From Nocardioides sp. (GTDB lineage: Bacteria; Actinomycetota; Actinomycetes; Propionibacteriales; Nocardioidaceae): a stretch of 8,350 bases of DNA. This document shows positions 1-6,012 of the stretch, one piece after another (position 1 is the first letter of the stretch; each line of letters begins with the position of its first letter). The notes beneath the pieces are model-generated. The model did not search any database. It was not told where the DNA came from and was given only the letters and a program-made list of their open reading frames with translations. The DNA is taken from assembly GCA_030452025.1 (NCBI GenBank), contig JAKDNC010000130.1, positions 1 through 8,350 on the forward strand, written 5' to 3'. A program made the position numbers and the translations under genes.

Positions 1-784
1 CGAAGAGCCCGGGAAGGGTCCACGGGGCGCCCGCCACCAGCAGGCAGGCGATCCCGGTGGGGATGCGTAGCAACCTGCGTCGCGGGCGACGGCGGGAGAG
101 CCCACCGAGCAGGAGGCCCACCACAGCCAGTCCCGTCATGATCCACGGCAGCCCGGTGAGCAGGGCGTCACCACCGATCGGGTCCCGTTCCTCCCCCTTC
201 GAGATCCGCCACACATCCTGCGCCCCCCGCGCCAGTGACGGCGCCCGCGACTCGCCGTAGGCGTTGGCGAGCATCACGATGGCCGTGCCCTCCTCGGGCA
301 CCATCAGCACGTGGGTGAAGTAGCCGGGCGTGGCTCCGGTGTGGTGCACCACTCGGACGCCGTCGATGTCGGTGATCGACCAGCCCAGCCCGTAGTGGTC
401 CTGGCTGGACTCGACGTGGGGGCGTTGCATCTCCGCGCGGATCACCCGCGGGATCGTGTTGTTGACGCCGAGCTTGGCCCGGGCGTAGCCGGCGAGGTCG
501 TCGAGCATCGAGGTGACCGAGGCGTACGAGGTACCCGACTCGTCGAAATCGGGGTCGAAGCTGACGGCCCGCCCCCACCAGAGCCGATGCCCGGGAGGAA
601 GATCCTTCGCAGCCACGGCCGATGCCGCGCTGTGCTTCATGCCCAGGGGTGTGATCAGCCGGTCCCGCAGGACCTCGACGTAGGGCCGACCGGTCACCGA
701 CTCCACGATCGCGCCGAGGACGAGGAAATCGGCCGAGTTGTAGGCGTACTCCCCCACCGTGCCCGAGTGCTCGAGACTCTCCAC
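1..784 (-). pseudogene. Serine hydrolase (beta-lactamase/class C-like family), C-terminal remnant
   Basis: The minus-strand frame is open from about 880 to the window edge, and the first plausible start is a GTG at 784. The translation reads as the C-terminal part of a beta-lactamase/D-aminopeptidase-like serine hydrolase. It has the segment EYAYNSADFLVLGAIVE (fragment residues 12-28), which matches the YxN region with the order changed to Y-N-S. It also has a downstream HHTGATPGY segment (147-155) matching the KTG/HTG motif. These are followed by a VPEEGTAIVMLAN strand and two hydrophobic stretches near residues 210-228 and 240-261, suggesting a membrane-anchored tail. The N-terminal half that should carry the catalytic SxxK serine is absent. 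Upstream of residue 1 the frame encodes unrelated sequence and stops at 881-883. The 3' end runs off the window. Without the nucleophile the product should be inactive. The family call is solid; the exact substrate (peptide, beta-lactam or ester) cannot be told. Confidence 0.8.
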
Positions 785-1220
785 GGCCCGGGCCGAACAG
801 CGGGGTGCACGGATCGAGCAGATGATGGTCGACGGCCTGAAGCAGATGTTGCCCCTGGACCGGCGACGGTGGGACGGGGCTTACGTTGTCCACACCTTCG
901 CCGGCCTGGCACTGGAGGACGAGATCCTCCGTAAAGCCCTGCAGCGGACCGACGACGAGCTCACCGGTCGCGTGGCGACCGCCCCGGAGAACGGCAAGGA
1001 GTGCGGCGAGGTGCCGACGGAGACGGACACCTCCGCGCATGGCTATGCGCTCGTGGCGCTGACCAGAGGCCTCGCTGTCCGGCTCCTGGCCAGTGCCCCG
1101 GGCGGTCAGCGTGGAAGGGGGCTGCCACCCGCGGAGCACCGCCGGTGGGCCAGCGACTCGATGGCCCGCGTTGCTTCCGACCTGTGCCCCGGAGAATGCC
1201 GCCGAGTCGTCGCGAACTGA
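759..1220 (+). pseudogene. TetR/BetI-like transcriptional regulator, C-terminal domain remnant
   Basis: The plus-strand frame opens with GTG at 759 and stops with TGA at 1218-1220. From about residue 10 it reads like the C-terminal ligand-binding/dimerisation domain of TetR-family regulators of the BetI (TetR_C_6) type. Recognisable pieces are the MLPLDRRRWDGAYVV helix, the EILRKALQRTDDEL helix, GEVPTETDT, and the ALVALTRGLAVRLLA helix near the end. The N-terminal helix-turn-helix domain, normally about 50-60 residues, is missing. The first roughly 9 codons are antisense to the neighbouring hydrolase remnant, so the start is artificial. Homology begins at about 786-800, exactly where the divergent hydrolase remnant ends. 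Without the DNA-binding domain it cannot act as a repressor. It was probably once the divergently transcribed regulator of the hydrolase. The assignment rests on pattern recognition of the helices, not on a profile search. Confidence 0.62.
785..794. other. Junction between two 5'-truncated divergent genes
   Basis: The self-complementary 10-mer GGCCCGGGCC lies between the last recognisable hydrolase codon (minus strand, ends at 784) and the first recognisable codons of the TetR remnant (plus strand, about 786-800). Both genes have lost their 5' halves at this point. The exact breakpoint cannot be fixed to the base, and a 10-base GC palindrome is common in such GC-rich DNA, so its role in the rearrangement is only a suggestion. 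Confidence 0.45.
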
Positions 1221-1256
1221 CGACATATCGCTGCCGGCTCGCGCCGACTCGATCGG

Positions 1257-2600
1257 TCAGAGGTCGCCGAGAGCAGTCATCACGGCACGGTGGTAGGTGG
1301 GGTAGGCGAAGTGCATCGACTCCAGCGTCTCGACCGGGATGCGTGCATGGACCGCGGTCGCCAGCATCGAGAGGATCTCACCTCCACCGGGGCCCACCGC
1401 CGTGGCACCGACCAGGACGTCGCCGTCAGCGACCACCTTGACCAGGCCGCCCGCCTTCGCGATCCAGCCTCGGGCCCCGAGGTCGGCCGAGAGCCCGGCC
1501 CGGATGACTCCGCCTGCCTCTCGCGCCGCGTGCTCGGTGATCCCGACCGAGCCCACCTCGGGGTCGGTGAAGGTCACCCGGGACACCGCCCGGTAGTCGG
1601 CGGCGTGCCCGCCCTGGTCCAGGATGTCGCGGACCGCGACGTCGGCCTGGTACATCGAGATGTGGGTGAAGGCGCCCTTTCCCGTGACGTCGCCGATCGC
1701 CCAGAGCCGCTCCCCCGCCCGCATCCATTGGTCGGTCGCCAGCACCGGCGCGGACGGGTCCAAGCCGATCGACTCGAGGCCGATCGCGGAGATGTTGTTG
1801 TGCCGCCCCGTCGCCAGGAGCAACTGGTCCGCCCGGAGCTCCTGGTCACCGCGCTCCTGGTCACCGACGGTCACCAGGAAGCCGTCGTCGTGGGAGACCG
1901 CCGAGACCGCCGCCCCTTCGATTACGCCGATACCCTCGGCCTTCAGCGCATCGGCCACCAACTTGCTGGCCTCGGGCTCCTCGGGAGCCAAGATCCGGTC
2001 CGCAGCCTCCACGATCGTCACTTCGACCCCGAAACGGGCGAATGCCTGAGCGAGCTCGACGCCGATCGCGCCACCACCGATCACGATCATCGAGCCGGGC
2101 AGCTCGGTGACCCGGATGGCCTCGCGGTTGGTCCAGAAGGGTGTGTCTTCCAGCCCCGGGATCGGGGGCACCGCGGGCTCCGTGCCGGTGTTGACCACGA
2201 CGCCGCGCGAGGCGACGTACGTCGTCCCGTCCACCTCCACTGCGCCGGGGCCGGTGAGCCGCCCCTCGCCGCGGACGAACCGCACTCCGGCGGCCTCGAG
2301 TCGGTCGACGGCGATCCGGTCGTCCCAGTCGGTGGTGGCCTCATCACGGATCCGCTCGGCGACCACCGACCAATCCGGGTTCAGCTCGGAGGTCCCGGCA
2401 AGGCCCGGGACGCGGCGTCCCTCGGCCAGTGCATCAGCCGCCCGGATCATCATCTTCGACGGGATGCAGCCGTAGTAGGGACACTCACCACCCACGAGGC
2501 GACGGTCGATCCCGACCACGCTCAGGCCGGCCTCAGCCAGGCGGGTGGCCGCTGACTCGCCGCCGGGGCCGAGTCCGAGCACGATCACGTCGACATCCAT
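1257..2600 (-). CDS. Class I pyridine nucleotide-disulfide oxidoreductase (lipoamide dehydrogenase/mercuric reductase-like)
   Basis: A cytosolic flavoprotein of 447 residues from the ATG at 2600, or 450 from an in-frame GTG at 2609. From the ATG the order is: N-terminal FAD-binding Rossmann fold with GLGPGGESAA (residues 9-18), redox-active disulfide CPYYGC (Cys40 and Cys45) followed by IPSK, an NAD(P)-binding fold with VIGGGAIGVELA (about 170-185) and a following VEAADRIL strand, the FAD motif WAIGDVTGKGAFTH (about 300), and the C-terminal dimerisation domain. An acidic residue after the second NAD strand slightly favours NADH. The C-terminal motif, usually HPTxSE with the catalytic His and Glu, is YPTYHR here (Tyr433, Arg438), so it is probably not a dihydrolipoamide dehydrogenase. 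A quinone, disulfide or other electron acceptor is possible. GGGGAG sits 4 bases before the GTG and 13 before the ATG, so the start is ambiguous. A 170-base gap upstream suggests its own promoter. Confidence 0.9.
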   Translation of the reverse strand: MDVDVIVLGLGPGGESAATRLAEAGLSVVGIDRRLVGGECPYYGCIPSKMMIRAADALAEGRRVPGLAGTSELNPDWSVVAERIRDEATTDWDDRIAVDRLEAAGVRFVRGEGRLTGPGAVEVDGTTYVASRGVVVNTGTEPAVPPIPGLEDTPFWTNREAIRVTELPGSMIVIGGGAIGVELAQAFARFGVEVTIVEAADRILAPEEPEASKLVADALKAEGIGVIEGAAVSAVSHDDGFLVTVGDQERGDQELRADQLLLATGRHNNISAIGLESIGLDPSAPVLATDQWMRAGERLWAIGDVTGKGAFTHISMYQADVAVRDILDQGGHAADYRAVSRVTFTDPEVGSVGITEHAAREAGGVIRAGLSADLGARGWIAKAGGLVKVVADGDVLVGATAVGPGGGEILSMLATAVHARIPVETLESMHFAYPTYHRAVMTALGDL

Positions 2601-2643
2601 GTGGCCCACTCAACTCCCCGGGACCTCACCTGTCCATGCCCAC

Positions 2644-2662
2644 CGATTCCGTTGTCGAATCG
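2644..2662. promoter_or_regulatory. Dyad-symmetric site upstream of the disulfide oxidoreductase (candidate operator)
   Basis: Perfect 6-base arms CGATTC and GAATCG are separated by 7 bases (CGTTGTC). They lie about 44 bases upstream of the oxidoreductase ATG, in the 170-base gap between it and the DUF1206 gene. The position and arm length fit a dimeric repressor site, but chance cannot be excluded and no matching second copy was seen. I see no convincing -35/-10 pair in this gap, and no open frame in it looks like a gene. Confidence 0.22.
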
Positions 2663-2779
2663 CAGACAGAACTTCCACACACCGCGCGTTCCTCGAAGCA
2701 CCCGGCTCGATGGTTGCTGGCCGTGGGCGACGGCGAGTGGTGATCGACCGTGGTCCGCGCCGCGTTCAGTGGTGGCAGG

Positions 2780-3592
2780 TCACCGTCGTAGGTGCCGTGC
2801 GGTGGCGAAGCAGAACAACCCGTAGCATCCGATGCCCAGCCCAAGCACGATCAACAGGTAGGAACCGAAGGGTTGCTGCAGGACCTTGGCCAGCGCGACG
2901 TCCAGCCCTCCGGACTTCGTCGGGTCGTGTGTCACTGCGGCATAGACGAAGAGTGCACCCACCAGTCCGATCGCGACGCCTTTGGCGAGGTAACCCGCAG
3001 TGCCCAGAGCCAGGTACACCGTGCCGATCTGGCCGCGCTTTCCTTTCGCCGCCAGGTGTTCCGCGTGCCTGCCGCTCGCGCCGTACCACGCCATCCACAG
3101 CGCGAATCCGACGACGAGCACCCCCGCTGCGCCGACCAGCCACTGGCCCGCGGGCAGATTCATCAGTCGCGCGGTCGGACCGTCGGTGCCCTGGCTCCCC
3201 GACGAGCCGAGCAGGACCTTGAGGGCGCTGCCACCGATCGCCCCGTAGATCACCGCCGTGCCCAGGTGTGCGCCGCGCCCGAGCCACTCCTGCGCCGCAG
3301 AGTCCGCGTCAGGGTCACCGAGAACCACCTGCAGAAGCCGCCAGGCAACCAGCAAGAACATGCCCAGGGCGACGCCCCACAACAGCACCTCACCCAGGGG
3401 CTGTTGTGCGATCTCGTGCAGCGCACCGGTCGAGTCGGCCTTCTCGCTGTGGTCGCCCAGCGCGAGCTGGATGGCCAAGACTGCGACGACCACGTGCACG
3501 ATGCCGTACGCGATCAGGCCGAGACCGACCGCCCGGTCGATCCAGTTGCTCTGCTCGGCCCGTCGCGCGAGCCGATCCGTGGGGGGAGGCAT
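2780..3592 (-). CDS. DUF1206 family integral membrane protein
   Basis: 270 residues, with a short charged N-terminus and then three repeated units of about 75 residues, each holding two membrane helices. The helices are at roughly 23-45, 68-92, 109-128, 150-172, 190-218 and 243-265. The units resemble one another: a helix beginning near G-x-x-A-Y/I-G, then a polar loop ending in QQPLGEVLL (unit 1) or QQPFGSYLL (unit 3) that leads into the second helix. This three-fold pattern is the signature of DUF1206, an actinobacteria-rich family of unknown function. The length is normal. The gene begins 23 bases after nusB, and no strong ribosome binding site is visible before the ATG, so it may be translated from a shared message with efp and nusB. 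It ends with basic residues (ARHLRR). No catalytic motif is seen. The inner-membrane location is inferred from hydrophobicity. Confidence 0.88.
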   Translation of the reverse strand: MPPPTDRLARRAEQSNWIDRAVGLGLIAYGIVHVVVAVLAIQLALGDHSEKADSTGALHEIAQQPLGEVLLWGVALGMFLLVAWRLLQVVLGDPDADSAAQEWLGRGAHLGTAVIYGAIGGSALKVLLGSSGSQGTDGPTARLMNLPAGQWLVGAAGVLVVGFALWMAWYGASGRHAEHLAAKGKRGQIGTVYLALGTAGYLAKGVAIGLVGALFVYAAVTHDPTKSGGLDVALAKVLQQPFGSYLLIVLGLGIGCYGLFCFATARHLRR

Positions 3593-3615
3593 GACCGGAT
3601 CATCTCAGGTCCGGG

Positions 3616-4020
3616 TCAGGAGTGGCCGTGGTTGCGCACAATGGCGCCGAGGACGCCGTTCACGAATGACGGTGACTCGTCGGTCGACAGTTCGCGGACC
3701 AGGTTCATCGCCTCGGAGACCGCCACCGCGTTGGGGACGTCGTCGACGTGGAGCACCTCGAAGACTCCGAGTCGCAATACGTTGCGGTCCACTGCCGGCA
3801 TCCGCTCCAGGGACCAGTCCTGGGCGGACTCCCCGAGAAGCCGGTCGATCTCGGGTCGATGCTCGACCACTCCTCGGACCAGGGTCGCGGTGTAGTCGTT
3901 GCTCGGTCCCTCGCCGTCAGCGATCGCTCGCTCGAGGGCAACGTCGGGCCCTTCGTCGCGCATCTCGCTCGCGAAGAGGATGTCCAGCGCCCGCTTGCGG
4001 GCCTTGCCACGAGCTGACAT
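3616..4020 (-). CDS. nusB: Transcription antitermination factor NusB
   Basis: 134 residues, the usual size for NusB. It is an all-helical RNA-binding protein that pairs with NusE (ribosomal protein S10) on the boxA element of rRNA leaders and supports antitermination. Family segments are visible in order: basic N-terminal ARGKARKRALDILFASEM, then TLVRGVVEHRPEIDRLL, DWSLERMPAVDRNVLRLG (about 68-85), and the C-terminal VAVSEAMNLVRELSTDES followed by FVNGVLGAI. The ATG overlaps the efp stop by one base (TGATG), with no good Shine-Dalgarno sequence in front. Translation is therefore probably coupled to efp, an arrangement common in actinobacteria. No abnormal feature was seen. Confidence 0.97.
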   Translation of the reverse strand: MSARGKARKRALDILFASEMRDEGPDVALERAIADGEGPSNDYTATLVRGVVEHRPEIDRLLGESAQDWSLERMPAVDRNVLRLGVFEVLHVDDVPNAVAVSEAMNLVRELSTDESPSFVNGVLGAIVRNHGHS

Positions 4021-4583
4021 CAGGACTTGACGCGGCCCAGGTACGACGAGTCCCGGGTGTCGACCTTGACCTTCTCGCCGGTGGAGATGAACAGCGGAAC
4101 CTGGATCTCGTGGCCGGTCTCGAGGGTGGCCGGCTTGGTGCCACCGGTCGAGCGGTCCCCTTGCAGGCCGGGGTCGGTCTGGGTGATCTCGAGCTCGACC
4201 GAGGCCGGGAGCTCGACGAACAGGACGCGGCCCTCGTTGGTGGCGACGATGGCTTCCTGGTTCTCCAACATGAAGTTGGCCGACTCGCCCACGAGCTCGG
4301 GAGTGACGTCAATCTGGTCATAGGTCGAGGTGTCCATGAAGACGTAGGACGTGCCGTCGTTGTAGAGGTACTGCATGGTCCGCTTGTCGACGTTCGCGGT
4401 CTCGACCTTGGTGCCGGCGTTGAAGGTCTTGTCGACGTTCTTGCCGGACTCGACGTTCTTGAGCTTGGTGCGCACGAATGCCGGCCCCTTGCCGGGCTTG
4501 ACGTGCTGGAACTCGACGACGGTCCAGAGCTGGCCCTCGAGGTTGAGATCCATGCCGTTCTTCAGGTCGTTCGTGGATGCCAT
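4020..4583 (-). CDS. efp: Translation elongation factor P
   Basis: 187 residues from the ATG at 4583. The frame stays open upstream to 4733, but the family N-terminus (M-A-S-T-N-D-L-K-N-G) fixes the start here. EF-P binds between the ribosomal P and E sites and helps peptide-bond formation on polyproline stretches. Its three beta-barrel domains are recognisable: a KOW-like domain I with the tip loop VKPGKGPAF (Lys32 at the tip), a central OB domain, and a C-terminal OB domain with TGGTKPATLETG and PLFISTGEKVKVDT. The PGKGP loop is the type described for an actinobacterial EF-P subgroup that works with an unmodified lysine, and no lysine-modifying enzyme gene lies in this window. Only a weak AAGG-type ribosome site is seen. 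A 134-base non-coding gap separates it from the SIMPL gene, so it probably has its own promoter. nusB follows with a one-base overlap. Confidence 0.97.
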   Translation of the reverse strand: MASTNDLKNGMDLNLEGQLWTVVEFQHVKPGKGPAFVRTKLKNVESGKNVDKTFNAGTKVETANVDKRTMQYLYNDGTSYVFMDTSTYDQIDVTPELVGESANFMLENQEAIVATNEGRVLFVELPASVELEITQTDPGLQGDRSTGGTKPATLETGHEIQVPLFISTGEKVKVDTRDSSYLGRVKS

Positions 4584-4665
4584 GCGCAGGAGAACCTTGC
4601 TGTCGAAGGGGTGTGGGTACGCCGCCCGGGCGCCGCTGGTTGGCAGGACCCGGTGGCAGCGACCC

Positions 4666-4696
4666 ACTCTATCCGTCGGCGGCGCTGTTGCGCGAA
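4666..4696 (-). promoter_or_regulatory. Candidate promoter for efp-nusB
   Basis: On the minus strand the hexamer TAGAGT (4671-4666), in GATAGAGT, resembles an actinobacterial -10 box. TTCGCG (4696-4691) lies 19 bases upstream, or TCGCGC 18 bases upstream, as a poor -35. The position, about 85 bases before the efp start in the only sizeable gap of the aro-efp stretch, makes it the best candidate. The -35 match is weak. Confidence 0.28.
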
Positions 4697-4717
4697 CGAG
4701 GCGGCACCCGGTGCCCC

Positions 4718-5498
4718 TCACTCGAACTCCCACACCACCTCGACCTGCACGGAGAGCTCGTCCTCACCCGCCCGGATCGGGACGCGTGCCGCGCTGCGCA
4801 GGGCGTTGACGTCCATGCTGGCGGAGTAGTCCTGCTCCGGCCCCTCGGGCTGACTGGTCACCTCGCGCAGGGTCAGCACCTCGCCCAACGACTGGCCGCT
4901 CGCCTGGGCATACTGCTCCGCCTTGGCGGTGGCTTCCCCGACCGCTGCCTCCCGGGCCTCGTCCAGGACGGCCTCGACGTCGGGGAGCCCCAGGCTGATG
5001 CCCTTCACGCGGGCGTTGTTGGCGCCGACATCGACCGCTGCGGCAATCGCCTTGCCGGCTTTCCGGAGCTCGGAGACCGTGACCCGGGCCTGCTGGCGCG
5101 CGCGGTAGCCGCGTAGCGTCGGCGGCTCGTTCGAGTGGTAGTCAAGGACCGGGTTCATCGACAGCCGGTGGTCTGCATGTCCGCCTTGGTGACGTCGTGC
5201 TCCTCGAGCGAGGTGAGCACCGAACGCATGGTGGCGCTGCCCTCGTCAAGGGCAGCGGAGAGGTCGCCACGTGTCACCGCGACCGCCACCGTGAACGAGA
5301 CCTCGTCGGGGACCGCTGTGGCCTTGCCGGTTCCGGTCATCGTCATGGTGCGGTCGTCGCCGGACTTCTCGACAGCGCTTGCCGGCGTACCCCCGTCCTT
5401 TCTCCTGCGCCGCCGAGCAGGTAGGCACACGACAGCCCGAGCAGGATGAGTCCCGCAACCAGCACGCCCTTGACGCTCACCGAAGTGCTCTTGTCCAT
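4718..5498 (-). pseudogene. SIMPL domain (DUF541) membrane-anchored protein, disrupted by two apparent 1-base deletions
   Basis: Three frames on the minus strand join into one normal SIMPL-domain protein. Frame 1 (ATG 5498) encodes a short polar start and a membrane anchor, VLVAGLILLGLSCAYLLGG (about residues 12-30). Frame 2 takes over near 5390-5394 and encodes the SIMPL start, TMTGTGKATAVPDEVSFTVA. It runs to a TGA at 5155-5157. Frame 3 starts at the overlapping ATG (5156-5158) with MNPVLDYHS and runs to 4718, ending VPIRAGEDELSVQVEVVWEFE. Adding one G to the G5 run (5390-5394) and one C near 5164 (restoring Q-T-T-G-L-S-M-N-P) gives one frame of 260 residues. The 781 bases plus these two make exactly 261 codons. 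The family is extracytoplasmic and of poorly defined function. The gene lies between aroQ and efp. It is either a decayed gene or two homopolymer sequencing errors. Confidence 0.85.
5155..5158 (-). other. ATGA stop/start overlap inside the SIMPL gene
   Basis: The frame encoding the SIMPL N-terminal half ends in TGA (5155-5157), and an ATG (5156-5158) overlaps it and opens the frame of the C-terminal half. This geometry would permit stop-restart translation, so a split product is conceivable. However, the overlap falls mid-domain and the codons around it match the unbroken family sequence after adding one base. An accidental origin through a 1-base deletion is more likely. Confidence 0.6.
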
Positions 5499-5505
5499 CA
5501 TCCCG

Positions 5506-5514
5506 TCCTTCTCC
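5506..5514 (-). promoter_or_regulatory. Ribosome binding site for the SIMPL gene
   Basis: GGAGAAGGA on the minus strand ends 4 bases before the ATG at 5501 and 7 bases before the ATG at 5498. It decides for the tandem ATGs as the start (M-M-D-K or M-D-K), since an upstream in-frame GTG at 5528 has this site inside its coding frame. The second ATG has the better spacing. Confidence 0.6.
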
Positions 5515-5552
5515 GCGAGGTGGCCCACAAACCCGCGAGAGCGTGGATGGGA

Positions 5553-5577
5553 CGGAACTGCGCGCCGATCGGTTCCG
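5553..5577. other. Small inverted repeat between aroQ and the SIMPL gene
   Basis: Arms CGGAAC and GTTCCG (6 base pairs) flank a 13-base loop, just after the aroQ stop. There is no following T-run on the minus strand, so this is not a convincing intrinsic terminator. At most it may attenuate or stabilise the end of the aro message. The rest of the 85-base gap (5499-5583) holds only the ribosome site of the next gene. Confidence 0.18.
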
Positions 5578-5583
5578 GGAAGG

Positions 5584-6012
5584 TCAGGAGGCGGCGACGA
5601 CCTCGAGTGCCTGACGGTAGCCGTCGACCCCCTGCCCGGTGATGACTCGGATCGCGTGCGGGGTGATCACCGAGGTGTGGCGGAACTCCTCGGGGCGCGA
5701 GGCGGGGTCGGAGATGTGCACCTCGACGAGCGGAGCGCTCAGTTGGGCACAAGCGTCGTGGAGCGCCCACGAGTAGTGGCTCCACGCGCCCGCGTTGAGC
5801 ACGACCGGGGATCCGTCGTCGGCCGCGGAGTTGAGCCAGTCCAGCAGGTCGCCCTCGTGGTTGGTCTGGCGCACCTCGACCTCGAGGCCCAGGCTGCGAC
5901 CCCACGCGAGGCACTTCTCGGCGAGCTCGGCGTGGGTGGTGCGGCCGTAGATCTCGGGCTGGCGCCTGCCCAGACGGCCCAGGTTCGGGCCATTGAGCAC
6001 CAGGGCGGTCAT
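5584..6012 (-). CDS. aroQ: 3-dehydroquinate dehydratase, type II
   Basis: 142 residues, typical for the small dodecameric type II enzyme that dehydrates 3-dehydroquinate to 3-dehydroshikimate in the cytosol. Visible active-site elements are LNGPNL (6-11, Asn10), the lid with Arg17 and catalytic Tyr22 in IYG, NHEGDLLDWL (51-60), Asn73 and His79 in NAGAWSHYS, and EVHIS (97-101) with His99. Arg111 follows in EEFRHTSV. Two departures from the usual sequence are NAGAW where NPGAY is common, and VHISDPASRPEEFR, with Asp102 in place of the common Asn and one extra residue in the loop. All core catalytic residues are kept, so activity is expected. The ATG overlaps the aroB stop (ATGA), with GGGAGG 6 bases upstream. 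It is the last gene of the aro operon. Confidence 0.96.
   Translation of the reverse strand: MTALVLNGPNLGRLGRRQPEIYGRTTHAELAEKCLAWGRSLGLEVEVRQTNHEGDLLDWLNSAADDGSPVVLNAGAWSHYSWALHDACAQLSAPLVEVHISDPASRPEEFRHTSVITPHAIRVITGQGVDGYRQALEVVAAS

Noticed and set aside
168..1226. 352-residue open frame on the minus strand
   Set aside because: It crosses the hydrolase in another frame and runs antisense to the TetR remnant. Its composition is arginine/glycine/proline-rich and it has no family motif, so it is a high-GC shadow.
1203..1251. Inverted repeat CGAGTCG ... CGACTCG between the TetR remnant and the oxidoreductase as a bidirectional terminator
   Set aside because: The arms are 35 bases apart, no T-run follows on either strand, and one arm lies inside the TetR frame.
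1290..2555. 421-residue plus-strand frame antisense to the disulfide oxidoreductase
   Set aside because: The minus strand encodes unmistakable FAD, CxxxxC and NAD motifs. The plus-strand product has none.
2610..2779. Small gene or RNA in the 170-base gap
   Set aside because: No frame here has both a good start and family-like sequence, and no stable hairpin or tRNA pattern was seen by eye.
4584..4733. N-terminal extension of EF-P from a start at 4733
   Set aside because: The extra 50 residues have no family match. EF-P begins with M-A-S-T-N-D at 4583, and the extension would cover the likely promoter region.
3258..4829. 523-residue plus-strand frame across nusB and efp
   Set aside because: It is antisense to two certain genes and has low-complexity Arg/Gly/Leu composition, a typical high-GC artefact.
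5400..5450. Lipobox (L-G-L-S-C) in the SIMPL membrane segment
   Set aside because: Position -3 is Gly and -2 is Leu, a poor lipobox fit. A plain signal anchor is simpler.
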